Part shown: in pieces, positions 1 through 8,309 of the stretch
Position numbering within the stretch: the first letter of the stretch is position 1
How the letters are laid out: the number at the start of each line of letters is the position of its first letter
Assembly (NCBI GenBank): GCA_028687545.1
Contig: JAQTZZ010000010.1
Span: forward strand, 1-64,000
Direction of reading: 5' to 3'
From: Candidatus Wallbacteria bacterium
GTDB taxonomy: Bacteria > Muiribacteriota > JAQTZZ01
Length of the DNA stretch: 64,000 nucleotides
Program-made: the position numbers and the translations under genes
Notes under the pieces: generated by a model
What the model was told of the DNA's origin: nothing
Databases searched by the model: none
What the model saw: only the letters and a program-made list of their open reading frames with translations

Positions 1-1517
1 ATCGTGGAAGCTGCCATCGCCTCGCTGAATGTAGCCGAGATTTTCGAATTGACCGCCACATCAGTGGTGTCTGCTGCCGGAAAAACATTGACTACCATGG
101 GTTCGCTGGTGTCCTGGGCCGGATCAGCCGCCTTGAGTGAACCTGCCAGTTCGTTGTAGGTGGCACCGTTTACTTTGAGGTTTAGGTCGAAAATCAGGCG
201 GTAATTGTACGATGAGCCGTTGGCGATCATGCCGTTGACCGTACTGAACAGTGTCCTGGCCATCGGAGCTGTCATGTTCAGATTTACTGTGTTGCCTGAG
301 GCTGTAAAGATCCCTTTTTCCGAATTGTTGTAAGTGGCGGAAACTGTTGCGCCGTTTTTTCTGTAATTGACTGAAACCTTGGCTTCTTCAGGGATTGTGA
401 AGGAGCTGTCATTCAGAACGTAGGAAAGGTCGGAAAGCTCGATTGTAGCGCTGCTGCCTGCATCGTAGAACACGACTCTCAGCGGAGTGGTGAAATTCTT
501 GCTGAGGGCCGTAAAAGTGGCGCAGAATACCGGGGTGGCGACTGTTTCGCTCTGCGGGATCCTGAAAGTCGGAGATCCTGTCAGAGTTACCACTCCGTTG
601 TTGTTGGCTCCCATTGTCACCACTGTATCGTTGATGGCGGAAATCGTGAATGTCGGATAGAGTTCTGAATCTGCAACAACGGAATTGTTGTTGGTCAGAC
701 TGGTAAAAGTGTCTTTGGTGGTATCAATCGTCGCATTGCCGGTGATAGTAGCTACATTGTAGGTTGTGGTAGGAACCGCGATCTTGGCCACTTCATCCAT
801 CAGGGTTTCATTTGTCAGGCTGTGGAGAGCGCAGATGTCTGCGAGACCCGTAGCAGTGTTGGCTGCTGTAGCGCTGTCAAGGTCGGAAGTGGTAAAGCCG
901 AGGCGGTCTGCCACTGTGGCCTGGGCCTGGGAGACTGCGGGGATATTGATCGTGGCCTGGTTGAAGTTGGAGCCTTCCAGTTTGTCAGCGATAATGGAAA
1001 CCATCCCGTGGATCGTGGTCGCCTTGGACAGGTCTGAGCCGGTAATGCCTGCACCTGTATTGAGCAGGGACATGCTTGCAATTGTAGTGGGCAGAGTAAA
1101 GGATACTATTTCGCCGTCCACTATCCTGCTCTTCACGTTCAGGAGCATTTTATCGACGGAATTCAGCCTGTACTCCAGAACATAGACGCGCGGCAGATCG
1201 TCGAAATCAGCGGAAGTCAGGAGGTGAGCCGTGAAGCGGCCTGAGCTGTCGTCCAGGAATACTGGCAGGCCATAGGCGATATTCTGCTTCTTGCCGTTCT
1301 TGTCCTGGATGTAGCAGCAAAATCCGGTGACATCGCTGGCCTTGAGAAATGTATTGTTGGCAATGCCTGTGATGATCTTGCTGGCCAGGCTGCCATTGCC
1401 TGTACCATGGGTTCCGAAGCAGCCTGTGGCTGCCAGAAAAACTGCAATAAAGCTGCCGATCAGGACTATGCTCAGCAATGTCCTTCTCATGTTTTTCCCG
1501 GATAGATTTTTCGGCAT
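1..1517 (-). CDS. Secreted lipoprotein with SbsA-like Ig domain (3' part outside window)
   Basis: The reading frame is open from the ATG at 1517 to the window edge, so the gene is partial (about 505 codons seen). A TAAGGAGAA ribosome site (1521-1532) lies just upstream and decides the start; a second in-frame ATG at 1490 is less well placed. The N-terminus is basic, then hydrophobic, and ends in LAATGC, a lipobox-like site, so a lipoprotein is likely. The middle is Ser/Thr/Asn-rich and beta-strand-like. The last visible part (VFPAADTTDVAV... FSEAMAAS) matches the start of a Big_5/SbsA-type Ig domain, known from surface and cell-wall proteins. Function is unknown; an extracellular or surface-displayed role is inferred. 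Confidence 0.8.
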   Translation of the reverse strand, partial: MPKNLSGKNMRRTLLSIVLIGSFIAVFLAATGCFGTHGTGNGSLASKIITGIANNTFLKASDVTGFCCYIQDKNGKKQNIAYGLPVFLDDSSGRFTAHLLTSADFDDLPRVYVLEYRLNSVDKMLLNVKSRIVDGEIVSFTLPTTIASMSLLNTGAGITGSDLSKATTIHGMVSIIADKLEGSNFNQATINIPAVSQAQATVADRLGFTTSDLDSATAANTATGLADICALHSLTNETLMDEVAKIAVPTTTYNVATITGNATIDTTKDTFTSLTNNNSVVADSELYPTFTISAINDTVVTMGANNNGVVTLTGSPTFRIPQSETVATPVFCATFTALSKNFTTPLRVVFYDAGSSATIELSDLSYVLNDSSFTIPEEAKVSVNYRKNGATVSATYNNSEKGIFTASGNTVNLNMTAPMARTLFSTVNGMIANGSSYNYRLIFDLNLKVNGATYNELAGSLKAADPAQDTSEPMVVNVFPAADTTDVAVNSKISATFSEAMAAST

Positions 1518-1830
1518 CTGAAGTTCTCCTTATTGTTAATTTGTTTTTTGAATCTGTGTTCAATAATTTACAAAAAAACCGGTGATGTTTCAATTTTTTA
1601 GGCTGATAAAGTTCATTTTAATTGGACACAATACCATTGGTTAAGCGAGATAAATCAGCAAAGTTCTCAAAATCAGCAAATTAAGAACCTGTCCGAAATA
1701 CTCCCAGTCTGCTTAAAAATCCTACTGTTTCTGCCTGCCTGGGATTTTTCCGAGTTCGAGTAAATAGCTTAATATTATATTGCGTCATAATGCCATTCAT
1801 CACATTGGCATCCCCTTTGCTTGTTTAATG

Positions 1831-1952
1831 CTGTCCGGTCAAAAACTTGCAGATGCAAGGCGCACGATTCCGAGGAGCGAGACGTACTTAACAGTACGTT
1901 GCAGCGACGAGGATGAGTGCAACGAAGCAGATGCATGTTTTTCACCGGACAG
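1831..1952. repeat. 122-bp imperfect palindromic repeat, copy 1
   Basis: Terminal inverted arms at 1831-1856 and 1927-1952 match at 22 of 26 positions (outer word CTGTCCGGT/ACCGGACAG). In the centre ACGTACT-TAAC-AGTACGT forms a perfect 7-bp palindrome. The element at 13953-14076 has the same architecture and shares words such as GACGA..TGAGTGC and GCAGA.GC near the right arm. No transposase-like frame is inside it. The rest of 1518-1969 holds no gene that I can support; it contains the upstream region of the minus-strand lipoprotein gene. Confidence 0.75.
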
Positions 1953-1969
1953 GAAAGAAGGTGAATATC

Positions 1970-2053
1970 ATGCTGGGCATTAACAACTACTCCATGTACC
2001 TGATTGCCAGAGCCCTGCTTATCGGTTATCTGAAAAAGCTCCGTGTCACTTAA
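1970..2053 (+). CDS. Possible 27-residue small protein
   Basis: An ATG at 1970 follows a reasonable AAGAAGGTG ribosome site and opens a 27-codon frame (MLGINNYSMYLIARALL...), ending in TAA at 2051-2053. The peptide is amphipathic or hydrophobic with a basic C-terminus. A clean hairpin (2071-2091) follows 18 bases later, so the unit looks like a small gene or a leader with its own terminator. It starts just after the palindromic repeat. No homology can be claimed, and it could be chance. Confidence 0.3.
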   Translation: MLGINNYSMYLIARALLIGYLKKLRVT

Positions 2054-2070
2054 GCCAGTACACTACATTA

Positions 2071-2091
2071 GGGGCGGGAGATTTCCGCCCC
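2071..2091 (+). terminator. GC-rich hairpin, probable terminator
   Basis: GGGGCGG-GAGATTT-CCGCCCC is a perfect 7-bp stem with a 7-base loop, followed by TTCTTTC. It lies between the 27-codon frame and the start of the secreted-protein operon at 2146. It may end upstream transcription. Confidence 0.6.
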
Positions 2092-2145
2092 TTCTTTCAA
2101 CAGATCTAATCTAATATTTTTCCCACTGATTCCGAAAACAACTGT

Positions 2146-3393
2146 ATGAGAAGGACTTTTTTCCTTTTTCTGTTGTTTTTTTTCGTTAATTCCGCCTGGG
2201 CAGCTTCCTCAATGTCCCTTATCACCACCAAGACTCAGGTCTCCCTCAACGAAGTTTTCTACATTGACATCAACCTCTCCAGTGTCGAAGCATTTCAGAA
2301 GCTTGCCTTTACCCTGGAATTCGACAAAACTCATTTCGAGGGCCAGGACAATTGCCCGGATATTCCCAACTCAGGCAGCGACGGTCAGATGGCACTGGGG
2401 ACAGTCTTCGGCAATGAGTATAACCTGGTTGCCAATACGATCAAGAATACTGACGGAAAAATCACCTTCTCCATCGAAGACAGCGGAGTCGGCAAGATCA
2501 GCATGGGTGTGCAGATCGCCAGAGCCAAATTCAAGTGCATTTCCTCGGATGTGGGTCATTTTACTTTCACATTGAGCGGAATCACAGTAAATACAGGGAC
2601 AACCATCGCGAATGTCACTAAAGACATCTGGATCGGCAGCCAGTCGATCACCAGCATAGGCTTGGCAGGCGGCACAGCTACAGGACCAGGCGGTCTCACT
2701 CTCACTTTCCCTGTCGGAGCTGTTCTCTCCAACACGTCAATCTCGATCGTGAAAGTAACTCCGGCGTCCATCCCGAATGCGCCTGCCTTCCCGAGCGACT
2801 CTAATTACGCCAGCACTGCCATGGCCTGGCAGATGACCCCGGAGATGTATTTCAAGAGACCTGTGACTCTAACCATCAACTACTCCACCAATGAACTGGG
2901 TACGGCAGACGAAAAGTATCTGAAACTCTACTGGCTTAATCCTGCCCTCAATTCCTGGGTGCGGATCGGTGGAGAATCGAATTCAACCACCAAAATCGTC
3001 AAATGGGAGATCATGCACTTCTCCTATTTTCTTCTGGTATCGGACAAGTTCAAGGCCGAACACATCAGGATTACTGATGACAAGGCAATTCCAAACCCGT
3101 TTTCACCAAACGGCAATTCCAAAAGCGACTGGAGCACGATTTCATTTCATATCTCCAAGGACGCCAAGGAATCCACAGTCAAAATATATGACATCAACGG
3201 CAGGTTGATCAGGCTGTTTTTCGAAAAAAAAGCCCTGCTGAAAGGTGAAATCCATGTCGAATGGGACGGGAAAAACGATTATACCGAGATCGTACCAACA
3301 GGAATCTATATTTATTACATTGGAGTCAGGGACTATGATGACAGACTGGACGAAAAAAAGAGAACCATAGTGGTTTCCAAAAAAATGGAATGA
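2146..3393 (+). CDS. Secreted protein: cohesin-like domain plus FlgD-type Ig C-terminus
   Basis: The protein has 415 residues with a Sec signal peptide (MRRTFFLFLL...SAWA). Residues about 20-165 have the pattern of a cohesin-like beta-sandwich (VSLNEVFYIDINL..., LEFDKTHFEG). Residues about 170-300 form a second beta domain. The C-terminal 100 residues (PNPFSPNG, VKIYDINGRLIR, PTGIYIYYI) match the FlgD-Ig/CHU-C type domain that is often the sorting domain of surface proteins in diderms. No catalytic motif is seen. There is no clear ribosome site; the signal peptide supports this ATG. It is the first gene of a tight operon, and the next gene, one base downstream, encodes a PorV-like barrel. A role as surface cargo or scaffold is inferred. 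Confidence 0.8.
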   Translation: MRRTFFLFLLFFFVNSAWAASSMSLITTKTQVSLNEVFYIDINLSSVEAFQKLAFTLEFDKTHFEGQDNCPDIPNSGSDGQMALGTVFGNEYNLVANTIKNTDGKITFSIEDSGVGKISMGVQIARAKFKCISSDVGHFTFTLSGITVNTGTTIANVTKDIWIGSQSITSIGLAGGTATGPGGLTLTFPVGAVLSNTSISIVKVTPASIPNAPAFPSDSNYASTAMAWQMTPEMYFKRPVTLTINYSTNELGTADEKYLKLYWLNPALNSWVRIGGESNSTTKIVKWEIMHFSYFLLVSDKFKAEHIRITDDKAIPNPFSPNGNSKSDWSTISFHISKDAKESTVKIYDINGRLIRLFFEKKALLKGEIHVEWDGKNDYTEIVPTGIYIYYIGVRDYDDRLDEKKRTIVVSKKME

Positions 3394-3394
3394 A

Positions 3395-4204
3395 ATGAAA
3401 TTACTGCTGCTTTTTTTGATATTGTTCGGATCCGCAGCCATGGCCGAATATGAGGACAAGGACATTTCAGCCAGGGTCGAAGCAATGGGCGGCGCTTACA
3501 TCGCGCTGGCAGACGATCCGGCTGCAATGCACTATAACCCGGCAGGCGTGGCCTTGAATTTCAGGCGGGAAATGCTGACTTCTTATTCCAAACTTTACAA
3601 CATCAGCGAACTGATCGACCGGTATATCGGAATCACCACGCCAGTATTGCCTTTCTGCAACATGGGATTCGCCAACGAGGAATTCGGTACAGGCAAATAC
3701 AAGGAGCATAAGTATACTGTCTCAGTAGCCAGGGAAGTACTTAAGGGACATCGGATCGGCTTCAGTTTCAATCAGTTCATGACTGCAATTGAGAATACAG
3801 AGCACCATAAAGATACAGGCATCGATTTCGGCCTGATTTCAGACCTGACCAGCAAAGCCAAAATCGCCTTTTCAGGCAGGAACGCCAATCATCCAAATGT
3901 CGATGAGCAGCTCAGGGCATATTACAGGCTGGGGTTTCTGTTTTTACCCAACGAGAAAATAAAGCTGCTGGCTGATTTCGAGAAGCCGCAGACTGTGCTG
4001 CGTGAAGATAAAACTGCTGTTCACGTTGGAGAGGAGATGGAACTCGGGGATGGTGTTTTTTTCAGGGTCGGATACAGGACTCAACCTCAGAGACTCTCAT
4101 TCGGAATGGGGTTTGAGCACAGAGACATCAACATCGATTATTCTTTCACATCTCATGTTGATTTGTCCTTAACTCACAGGGTATCGCTGGGGATCAAGTT
4201 CTGA
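3395..4204 (+). CDS. PorV/UPF0164-like outer-membrane beta-barrel
   Basis: The 269-residue protein has a short signal peptide (MKLLLLFLILFGSAAMA). It continues with the hallmark of the PorV/FadL-like family: MGGAYIALADD then AMHYNPAG, close to the N-terminus. Alternating beta strands follow, ending in an aromatic residue (LGIKF), typical of outer-membrane barrels. PorV proteins in Bacteroidota shuttle secreted cargo with C-terminal Ig domains; here the preceding gene encodes such a protein, so a cargo-handling role is plausible but inferred. The gene overlaps the next by one base (TGATG). Confidence 0.8.
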   Translation: MKLLLLFLILFGSAAMAEYEDKDISARVEAMGGAYIALADDPAAMHYNPAGVALNFRREMLTSYSKLYNISELIDRYIGITTPVLPFCNMGFANEEFGTGKYKEHKYTVSVAREVLKGHRIGFSFNQFMTAIENTEHHKDTGIDFGLISDLTSKAKIAFSGRNANHPNVDEQLRAYYRLGFLFLPNEKIKLLADFEKPQTVLREDKTAVHVGEEMELGDGVFFRVGYRTQPQRLSFGMGFEHRDINIDYSFTSHVDLSLTHRVSLGIKF

Positions 4205-6096
4205 TGAGAATAGCGCTGACGCTTTTTATTCTGCTTTCCTTCCAGGTTCTGGAAGCCAGGATCGACGACCGCATCGATCTGAATCTGGCACAGCAGGAAC
4301 AATTGATGACTCTATATGGGATCTCCGAGCAGGATGCGGATAACATCATGAAATACAGGCTGGATAAGGGGGAATTCAAGCGGATCGAGGAAGTGATCCC
4401 GATCATCGGGGATGATAAATTCGAACTGATTAAATATGATCTTAAAGTCACACCGCTGGAAACCAGATTCAGGGACGCGCTTTCCGGATATGTATTCATG
4501 GAGCAGTATAATCTGGTGGATGGACTGGCTTCAGCCCAGGACTTCGGCAAGATGAAGGTCAATGTCTACGATGCTGTTGAAGTAAACCTGAGTAAAAAGA
4601 AAACATTCAAGAACAACAACGAACTCTTCAACAAAGATAAGTGGGAATACTTCAGGAGCGTAACTCTCAACCACTATAAAAGGGTGGACATTACCAAGGC
4701 GCATGAAATCAAGAACGAGCCTGATCTGGAACTTTTCAAGACCGTGGATCTGAAAAAGGAGCGCGAGGAGAAAGCCGGTGACGCGATCACCTTCCTGGAC
4801 GATTATTTCAATGGAAAACCCAAGATTCAGAAGAAGAAACAGGAAGTAGTCGGTGGCCAGTATCTGCTGTCAGATTATGATGAGAACAAGTATTTCACTA
4901 CCGAAGATTCCAAAAGAGCATTGTACGAAACGAACAAGGCAAATATCCGTTATGTACGTCGGGATCAGGACGGCCCCACTCTTCCGCCTAAGGAGCTGCC
5001 TGCTGAACAGGAAGAAAAAATGAAAGACATTGACGGACCGCATTTCAGGAAAGAACTGAAAGACAAGCTGCTGATCGGAAATTTCTATCTCCCGCCTGTG
5101 CGATCTCCTCTGGTCGCCAAAAGCAGCAGCGAACACATCAGCGGACTGCGCCTCTATCACTTTGAAAACAACTGGGACAATTCCCTGTTTCTGGCCGACA
5201 TGCCTCTAAGAGATGGAAGCGTCTTTGGCGGGGAATTCAATTTCAATGTAGGCAAAGACTCCAAGTTTTCCATGGTCGGGTATAATATGCACGAACACAG
5301 GTTTGGCAATAATTTTCCCTGCCTTTCATTGAACGGCAGCAAACAGCTGACCAATGACACTTCAGCATTCATAGAGTTCGACAGTGTGGCCAACAAAGCC
5401 TATTCTACATATGGCAAAATCTTCACCACCATGGGGAACTACTCGCTGACCTGTTCCTTGAACTCGGTCACGCCAACGTACCGCATTATAAGCCTCCTGC
5501 AGCCGTATTTCGAAGCAGGTGGCGGCAACTATACGTTCCAGGGCCTGCTGGAAGGATATTTCAAAATGAGCTACAAGTTCCTGGAAAGTTCAACTTTCTC
5601 ATTAGATTTCACGAACACCAAGAAAAAGGGTAATTATTTCACGGAAAACGTAAGGGATCTGCATGACTACAGTATTTATCTGGATTACGAGCCTGCAGCC
5701 AAATGGAGTTTCAATGTGACGAATTCCTACAAGGATAATAATTATGACGAGACAAAGTATAAAAACAACATGGCGTTTTCCACGCAATATCAGGCCGACG
5801 AAACAACTACCTGGAAGCTCAATTTCAAGAACACTGCTTTCAAGGACTCCAATGCTGCTTATCACAAGCTGGAGTGCGTGAAAAAATACCATAAGTTAAG
5901 CATCGGCCCTGCTTTCAATGTTTACCGCAATGATCCGGATGATGGATCAGGCGATGAAGCAGTCTGCGAACTGAATTATGAATTCAATAAAAACACTTAT
6001 CTGGCGACTAATTATGATGTCGGTTACTCAAAAAACAAAGCCGGCCATTTTGATGATGAGCGCACCTGGCATGTTTCGTTTAATTCGAAATTTTAG
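4204..6096 (+). CDS. Helix-hairpin-helix (ComEA-like) domain fused to outer-membrane beta-barrel
   Basis: The protein has 630 residues and a signal peptide (MRIALTLFILLSFQVLEA). Residues about 20-80 form a ComEA-type HhH unit: IDLNLAQQEQL, LYGISEQDADNIMKYR, GEFKRIEEV, IPIIGDDKFELIK. A charged linker (about 80-290) follows. The remaining 340 residues are amphipathic strands rich in Tyr/Phe/Asn, ending WHVSFNSKF, with a C-terminal Phe as in outer-membrane barrels. HhH domains bind DNA backbone, so a periplasmic DNA-contacting barrel is possible. HhH-barrel annotations are known in Bacteroidota/Chlorobi without a settled role. It lies in one operon with the PorV-like barrel and dtd. Confidence 0.8.
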   Translation: MRIALTLFILLSFQVLEARIDDRIDLNLAQQEQLMTLYGISEQDADNIMKYRLDKGEFKRIEEVIPIIGDDKFELIKYDLKVTPLETRFRDALSGYVFMEQYNLVDGLASAQDFGKMKVNVYDAVEVNLSKKKTFKNNNELFNKDKWEYFRSVTLNHYKRVDITKAHEIKNEPDLELFKTVDLKKEREEKAGDAITFLDDYFNGKPKIQKKKQEVVGGQYLLSDYDENKYFTTEDSKRALYETNKANIRYVRRDQDGPTLPPKELPAEQEEKMKDIDGPHFRKELKDKLLIGNFYLPPVRSPLVAKSSSEHISGLRLYHFENNWDNSLFLADMPLRDGSVFGGEFNFNVGKDSKFSMVGYNMHEHRFGNNFPCLSLNGSKQLTNDTSAFIEFDSVANKAYSTYGKIFTTMGNYSLTCSLNSVTPTYRIISLLQPYFEAGGGNYTFQGLLEGYFKMSYKFLESSTFSLDFTNTKKKGNYFTENVRDLHDYSIYLDYEPAAKWSFNVTNSYKDNNYDETKYKNNMAFSTQYQADETTTWKLNFKNTAFKDSNAAYHKLECVKKYHKLSIGPAFNVYRNDPDDGSGDEAVCELNYEFNKNTYLATNYDVGYSKNKAGHFDDERTWHVSFNSKF

Positions 6097-6102
6097 GAGA
6101 AT

Positions 6103-6561
6103 ATGCGAGCCTTTATCCAGCGGGTCAGCTATGCAAAAGTTACTGTTGATGGAAAAATCACAGGAGAGATCGGTGCAGGACTGCTTGTACTGCTTGGCCT
6201 GGGACACGCAGATAACGAATCCGAAGCTGCAGCGTTGGCTCGAAAACTTGTCAATCTACGGGTTTTCAACGATAACCTGGGCAAGATGAATCTCTCGCTC
6301 CTGGATGTCCTGGGTGAAATGCTCGCGATCTCGCAGTTCACCCTGCACGCTGATACAAGAAAGGGCAACCGTCCTTCATTTACTGAGGCGATGGAACCAG
6401 AACAAGCCAGCTCACTTTATGATTATTTCTGTACTGAAGTGGAAAAACTCGGATTAACAGTCAGACGCGGCATTTTTGGTGCTCACATGAAAGTGACTCT
6501 GGAAAATGACGGGCCTGTCAGCATCATGGTTTACAGTAAAAATGAGTATCAATCGAAGTGA
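6103..6561 (+). CDS. dtd: D-aminoacyl-tRNA deacylase
   Basis: The 152-residue protein has the usual length of the family and aligns throughout. It begins MRAFIQRVSYAKVTVDG and has the catalytic signature SQFTLHAD, followed by GNRPSFTEAM. The C-terminal NDGPVSIMV corresponds to the cross-subunit GP motif that gives chiral proofreading. Dtd hydrolyses D-aminoacyl (and glycyl-tRNA-Ala) esters in the cytoplasm. A GGAGA ribosome site lies before the ATG, 6 bases after the upstream barrel gene. Its 3' end overlaps pgeF by 20 bases, so the two are co-translated. Confidence 0.97.
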   Translation: MRAFIQRVSYAKVTVDGKITGEIGAGLLVLLGLGHADNESEAAALARKLVNLRVFNDNLGKMNLSLLDVLGEMLAISQFTLHADTRKGNRPSFTEAMEPEQASSLYDYFCTEVEKLGLTVRRGIFGAHMKVTLENDGPVSIMVYSKNEYQSK

Positions 6562-7207
6562 TCTGATTATTTTTCAGGACAGCGCCCGGCTCCTGGCAGG
6601 ATTCACTAAAATCCCGCTCTCTCTAAATACACTGTTTTCCGAAGTAAGCATGCAGCAGAGATTTCTCGATCTACCGGTTGTACCGGTGCGCCTGAAGCAG
6701 ATTCACAGTACTCTCATCTTCAAAGGTGATTCGGTTGCGCCACTGATTGATGGGGACGGGCTTTACACTTCTGAAAAAAATGTGCTGCTGATTACCTCAC
6801 ACGCAGATTGCGTTCCCCTGTATCTTTATTCCGACAATCTGATTCTTCTCTCCCATTGCGGCCGGGCGGGAACATTCAACGGGATGGTGGAAAAATCCCT
6901 GGAGATCATGCTGTCCGGGTCAGAACCGGGAGGGATCAAAGCTTTAATCGGTCCCGGGATCTGCGGAAAATGCTATGAAGTGGGAGAAGCTGTTTACCGG
7001 GAGTTTTCCACCAGATACCGTCCTGATTCCCCGGAATTCAGGGTGGATCTGCCCCGGGTGATCAAGACAATTCTGATCAATTCAGGAATCCCGGCAGATA
7101 ATATCACATCAAGCGGTCTCTGCACCTGTCATGATCCAAGCTTTTTCTCCTTCCGCCGCGATGGCACGAAAATGAGAAACGCCGCATTTTTCATGCTGAA
7201 ATCATGA
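6542..7207 (+). CDS. pgeF: YfiH/LACC1-family multicopper polyphenol oxidase-like protein (PgeF)
   Basis: About 221 residues from the ATG at 6542 (MSINRSDLI). An earlier in-frame start at 6506 lies deep inside dtd and is less likely. Family motifs are present: SHADCVPLYLY (metal-binding His and Cys), LSHCGRAGTFNGMV (second His), IGPGICGKCYEV, and the C-terminal LCTCHDPSFFSFRRDG..RNAAF. Members act on purine nucleosides (LACC1) or remove miscoupled L-Ser from peptidoglycan precursors (E. coli PgeF). Which activity applies here cannot be read from sequence. It is the last gene of the operon, convergent with the C1A protease gene. Confidence 0.9.
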   Translation: MSINRSDLIIFQDSARLLAGFTKIPLSLNTLFSEVSMQQRFLDLPVVPVRLKQIHSTLIFKGDSVAPLIDGDGLYTSEKNVLLITSHADCVPLYLYSDNLILLSHCGRAGTFNGMVEKSLEIMLSGSEPGGIKALIGPGICGKCYEVGEAVYREFSTRYRPDSPEFRVDLPRVIKTILINSGIPADNITSSGLCTCHDPSFFSFRRDGTKMRNAAFFMLKS

Positions 7208-7226
7208 TCCGTTCTAATCTGTAAAA

Positions 7227-8108
7227 TCAGTAGGTCATCACCACTGGAGTCGTACCAACGTGAGATTTGCCATATTCAATGTACATGAAACCCTTTACAC
7301 CCCACTGGGCACCACCCGAATTCTTTAAAATCCAGCAGCCATTTCCCATCCGGTCAAACCATCCCACCAGAATCACGCCGTGGTTGACGGGTCCCTGGGC
7401 ATCATGATTATATACTCCACCGCTGTATAATCCGAAATTGTTGTCAATTGTGACTGCGCAGGCCACTGGTCCGCTACTCATGATAGCCTGTTTGATCTCC
7501 TCCACTGAAGGCGTCTGGCCCAGAAAGCTCCAGCTGGTGATTTTATATGGCCTGGATAAGGCGTTGTTGCAGGCCGTGTCCTGCCCTACGTATGGGCAGT
7601 CCTTGCTCAGGGCTGCACCAATGTCCTGGAAATACTTGCCGGCATCCAGTTTGCCGCCCTGGCAGCTGTAACCATACTGGTTGCAGTTGACCAGGTCCTG
7701 TTCCGAGAGAATCACCTGGGTATGAGTCTTCATCATGATCACTGATTCGAATACTCCTGTCAGGGCAAAAGCCCAGCAGGTCATGCTGCCTCCCTGATTT
7801 TTCACCTGGCTCACCGCATTTTTATCACGCCAGTCGAACTTTTCCGGAAGATCCCGGGCAGAGTTTGACACATTGATTCTCCCAGCATCCGGAAGATTTT
7901 CCAAGGAGGACAACCCGCACCAGTCCTCATAATTCACACCTTCGGGCATCGCATCCAGCGAAAGAGTGTATGTCGCTCCTTCGGAAGCGGCTATTCTGCA
8001 AGCCTGGCTGAAGCGCAGCATACGATTTTCACTGATGCCTTCAAGGCTTGCTGCAAGCAAAAAATTGGAGTAAAAAATGATGGAAATTAAAACCAGGACC
8101 TTCTTCAT
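7227..8108 (-). CDS. Secreted papain-like (C1A) cysteine protease
   Basis: The ATG at 8108 with GGGAGGGAAGT upstream gives 293 residues with a signal peptide (MKKVLVLISIIFYSNFLLAA). A short propeptide precedes the mature start (LPEKFDWRDKNAVS). Catalytic residues are visible: oxyanion Gln in VKNQGG, Cys111 in MTCWAF, His in NHGVILVGW, and Asn in LKNSGGAQWG. In the usual NQGxCGSCWAF motif the first Cys and the GS are replaced (NQGGSMTCWAF), so one disulphide of the family is probably missing, while the nucleophile is kept. It is expected to be periplasmic or extracellular. It stands alone on the minus strand. Confidence 0.93.
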   Translation of the reverse strand: MKKVLVLISIIFYSNFLLAASLEGISENRMLRFSQACRIAASEGATYTLSLDAMPEGVNYEDWCGLSSLENLPDAGRINVSNSARDLPEKFDWRDKNAVSQVKNQGGSMTCWAFALTGVFESVIMMKTHTQVILSEQDLVNCNQYGYSCQGGKLDAGKYFQDIGAALSKDCPYVGQDTACNNALSRPYKITSWSFLGQTPSVEEIKQAIMSSGPVACAVTIDNNFGLYSGGVYNHDAQGPVNHGVILVGWFDRMGNGCWILKNSGGAQWGVKGFMYIEYGKSHVGTTPVVMTY

Positions 8109-8239
8109 ACTTCCCTCCCGATACTCAGGTCTTATCATAATTATGACATGCAAAAACAATTTTGTAAACTCGAATTTGGACGCTGCCATTAAAATATCAA
8201 CCGGTCGATACTTCTGTGTGGCTTCAAGTGATCAAATGG

Positions 8240-8248
8240 TGTTATAAT
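8240..8248 (+). promoter_or_regulatory. Extended -10 promoter for the kinase/polysaccharide operon
   Basis: TGTTATAAT is a perfect extended -10 (TGnTATAAT) 62 bases before the ATG at 8310. No good -35 is present 17 bases upstream, which is acceptable for extended -10 promoters. It would drive the operon 8310-12433. Confidence 0.55.
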
Positions 8249-8309
8249 ATTCATGATTAGAACTGTTTGGAGAAGTTAGTTTCAATAAAACCCGGCAAAG
8301 AGGTCAGCC

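Noticed and set aside
1780-1983. 67-codon frame across the palindromic repeat
   Set aside because: Its sequence is the repeat itself; no ribosome site.
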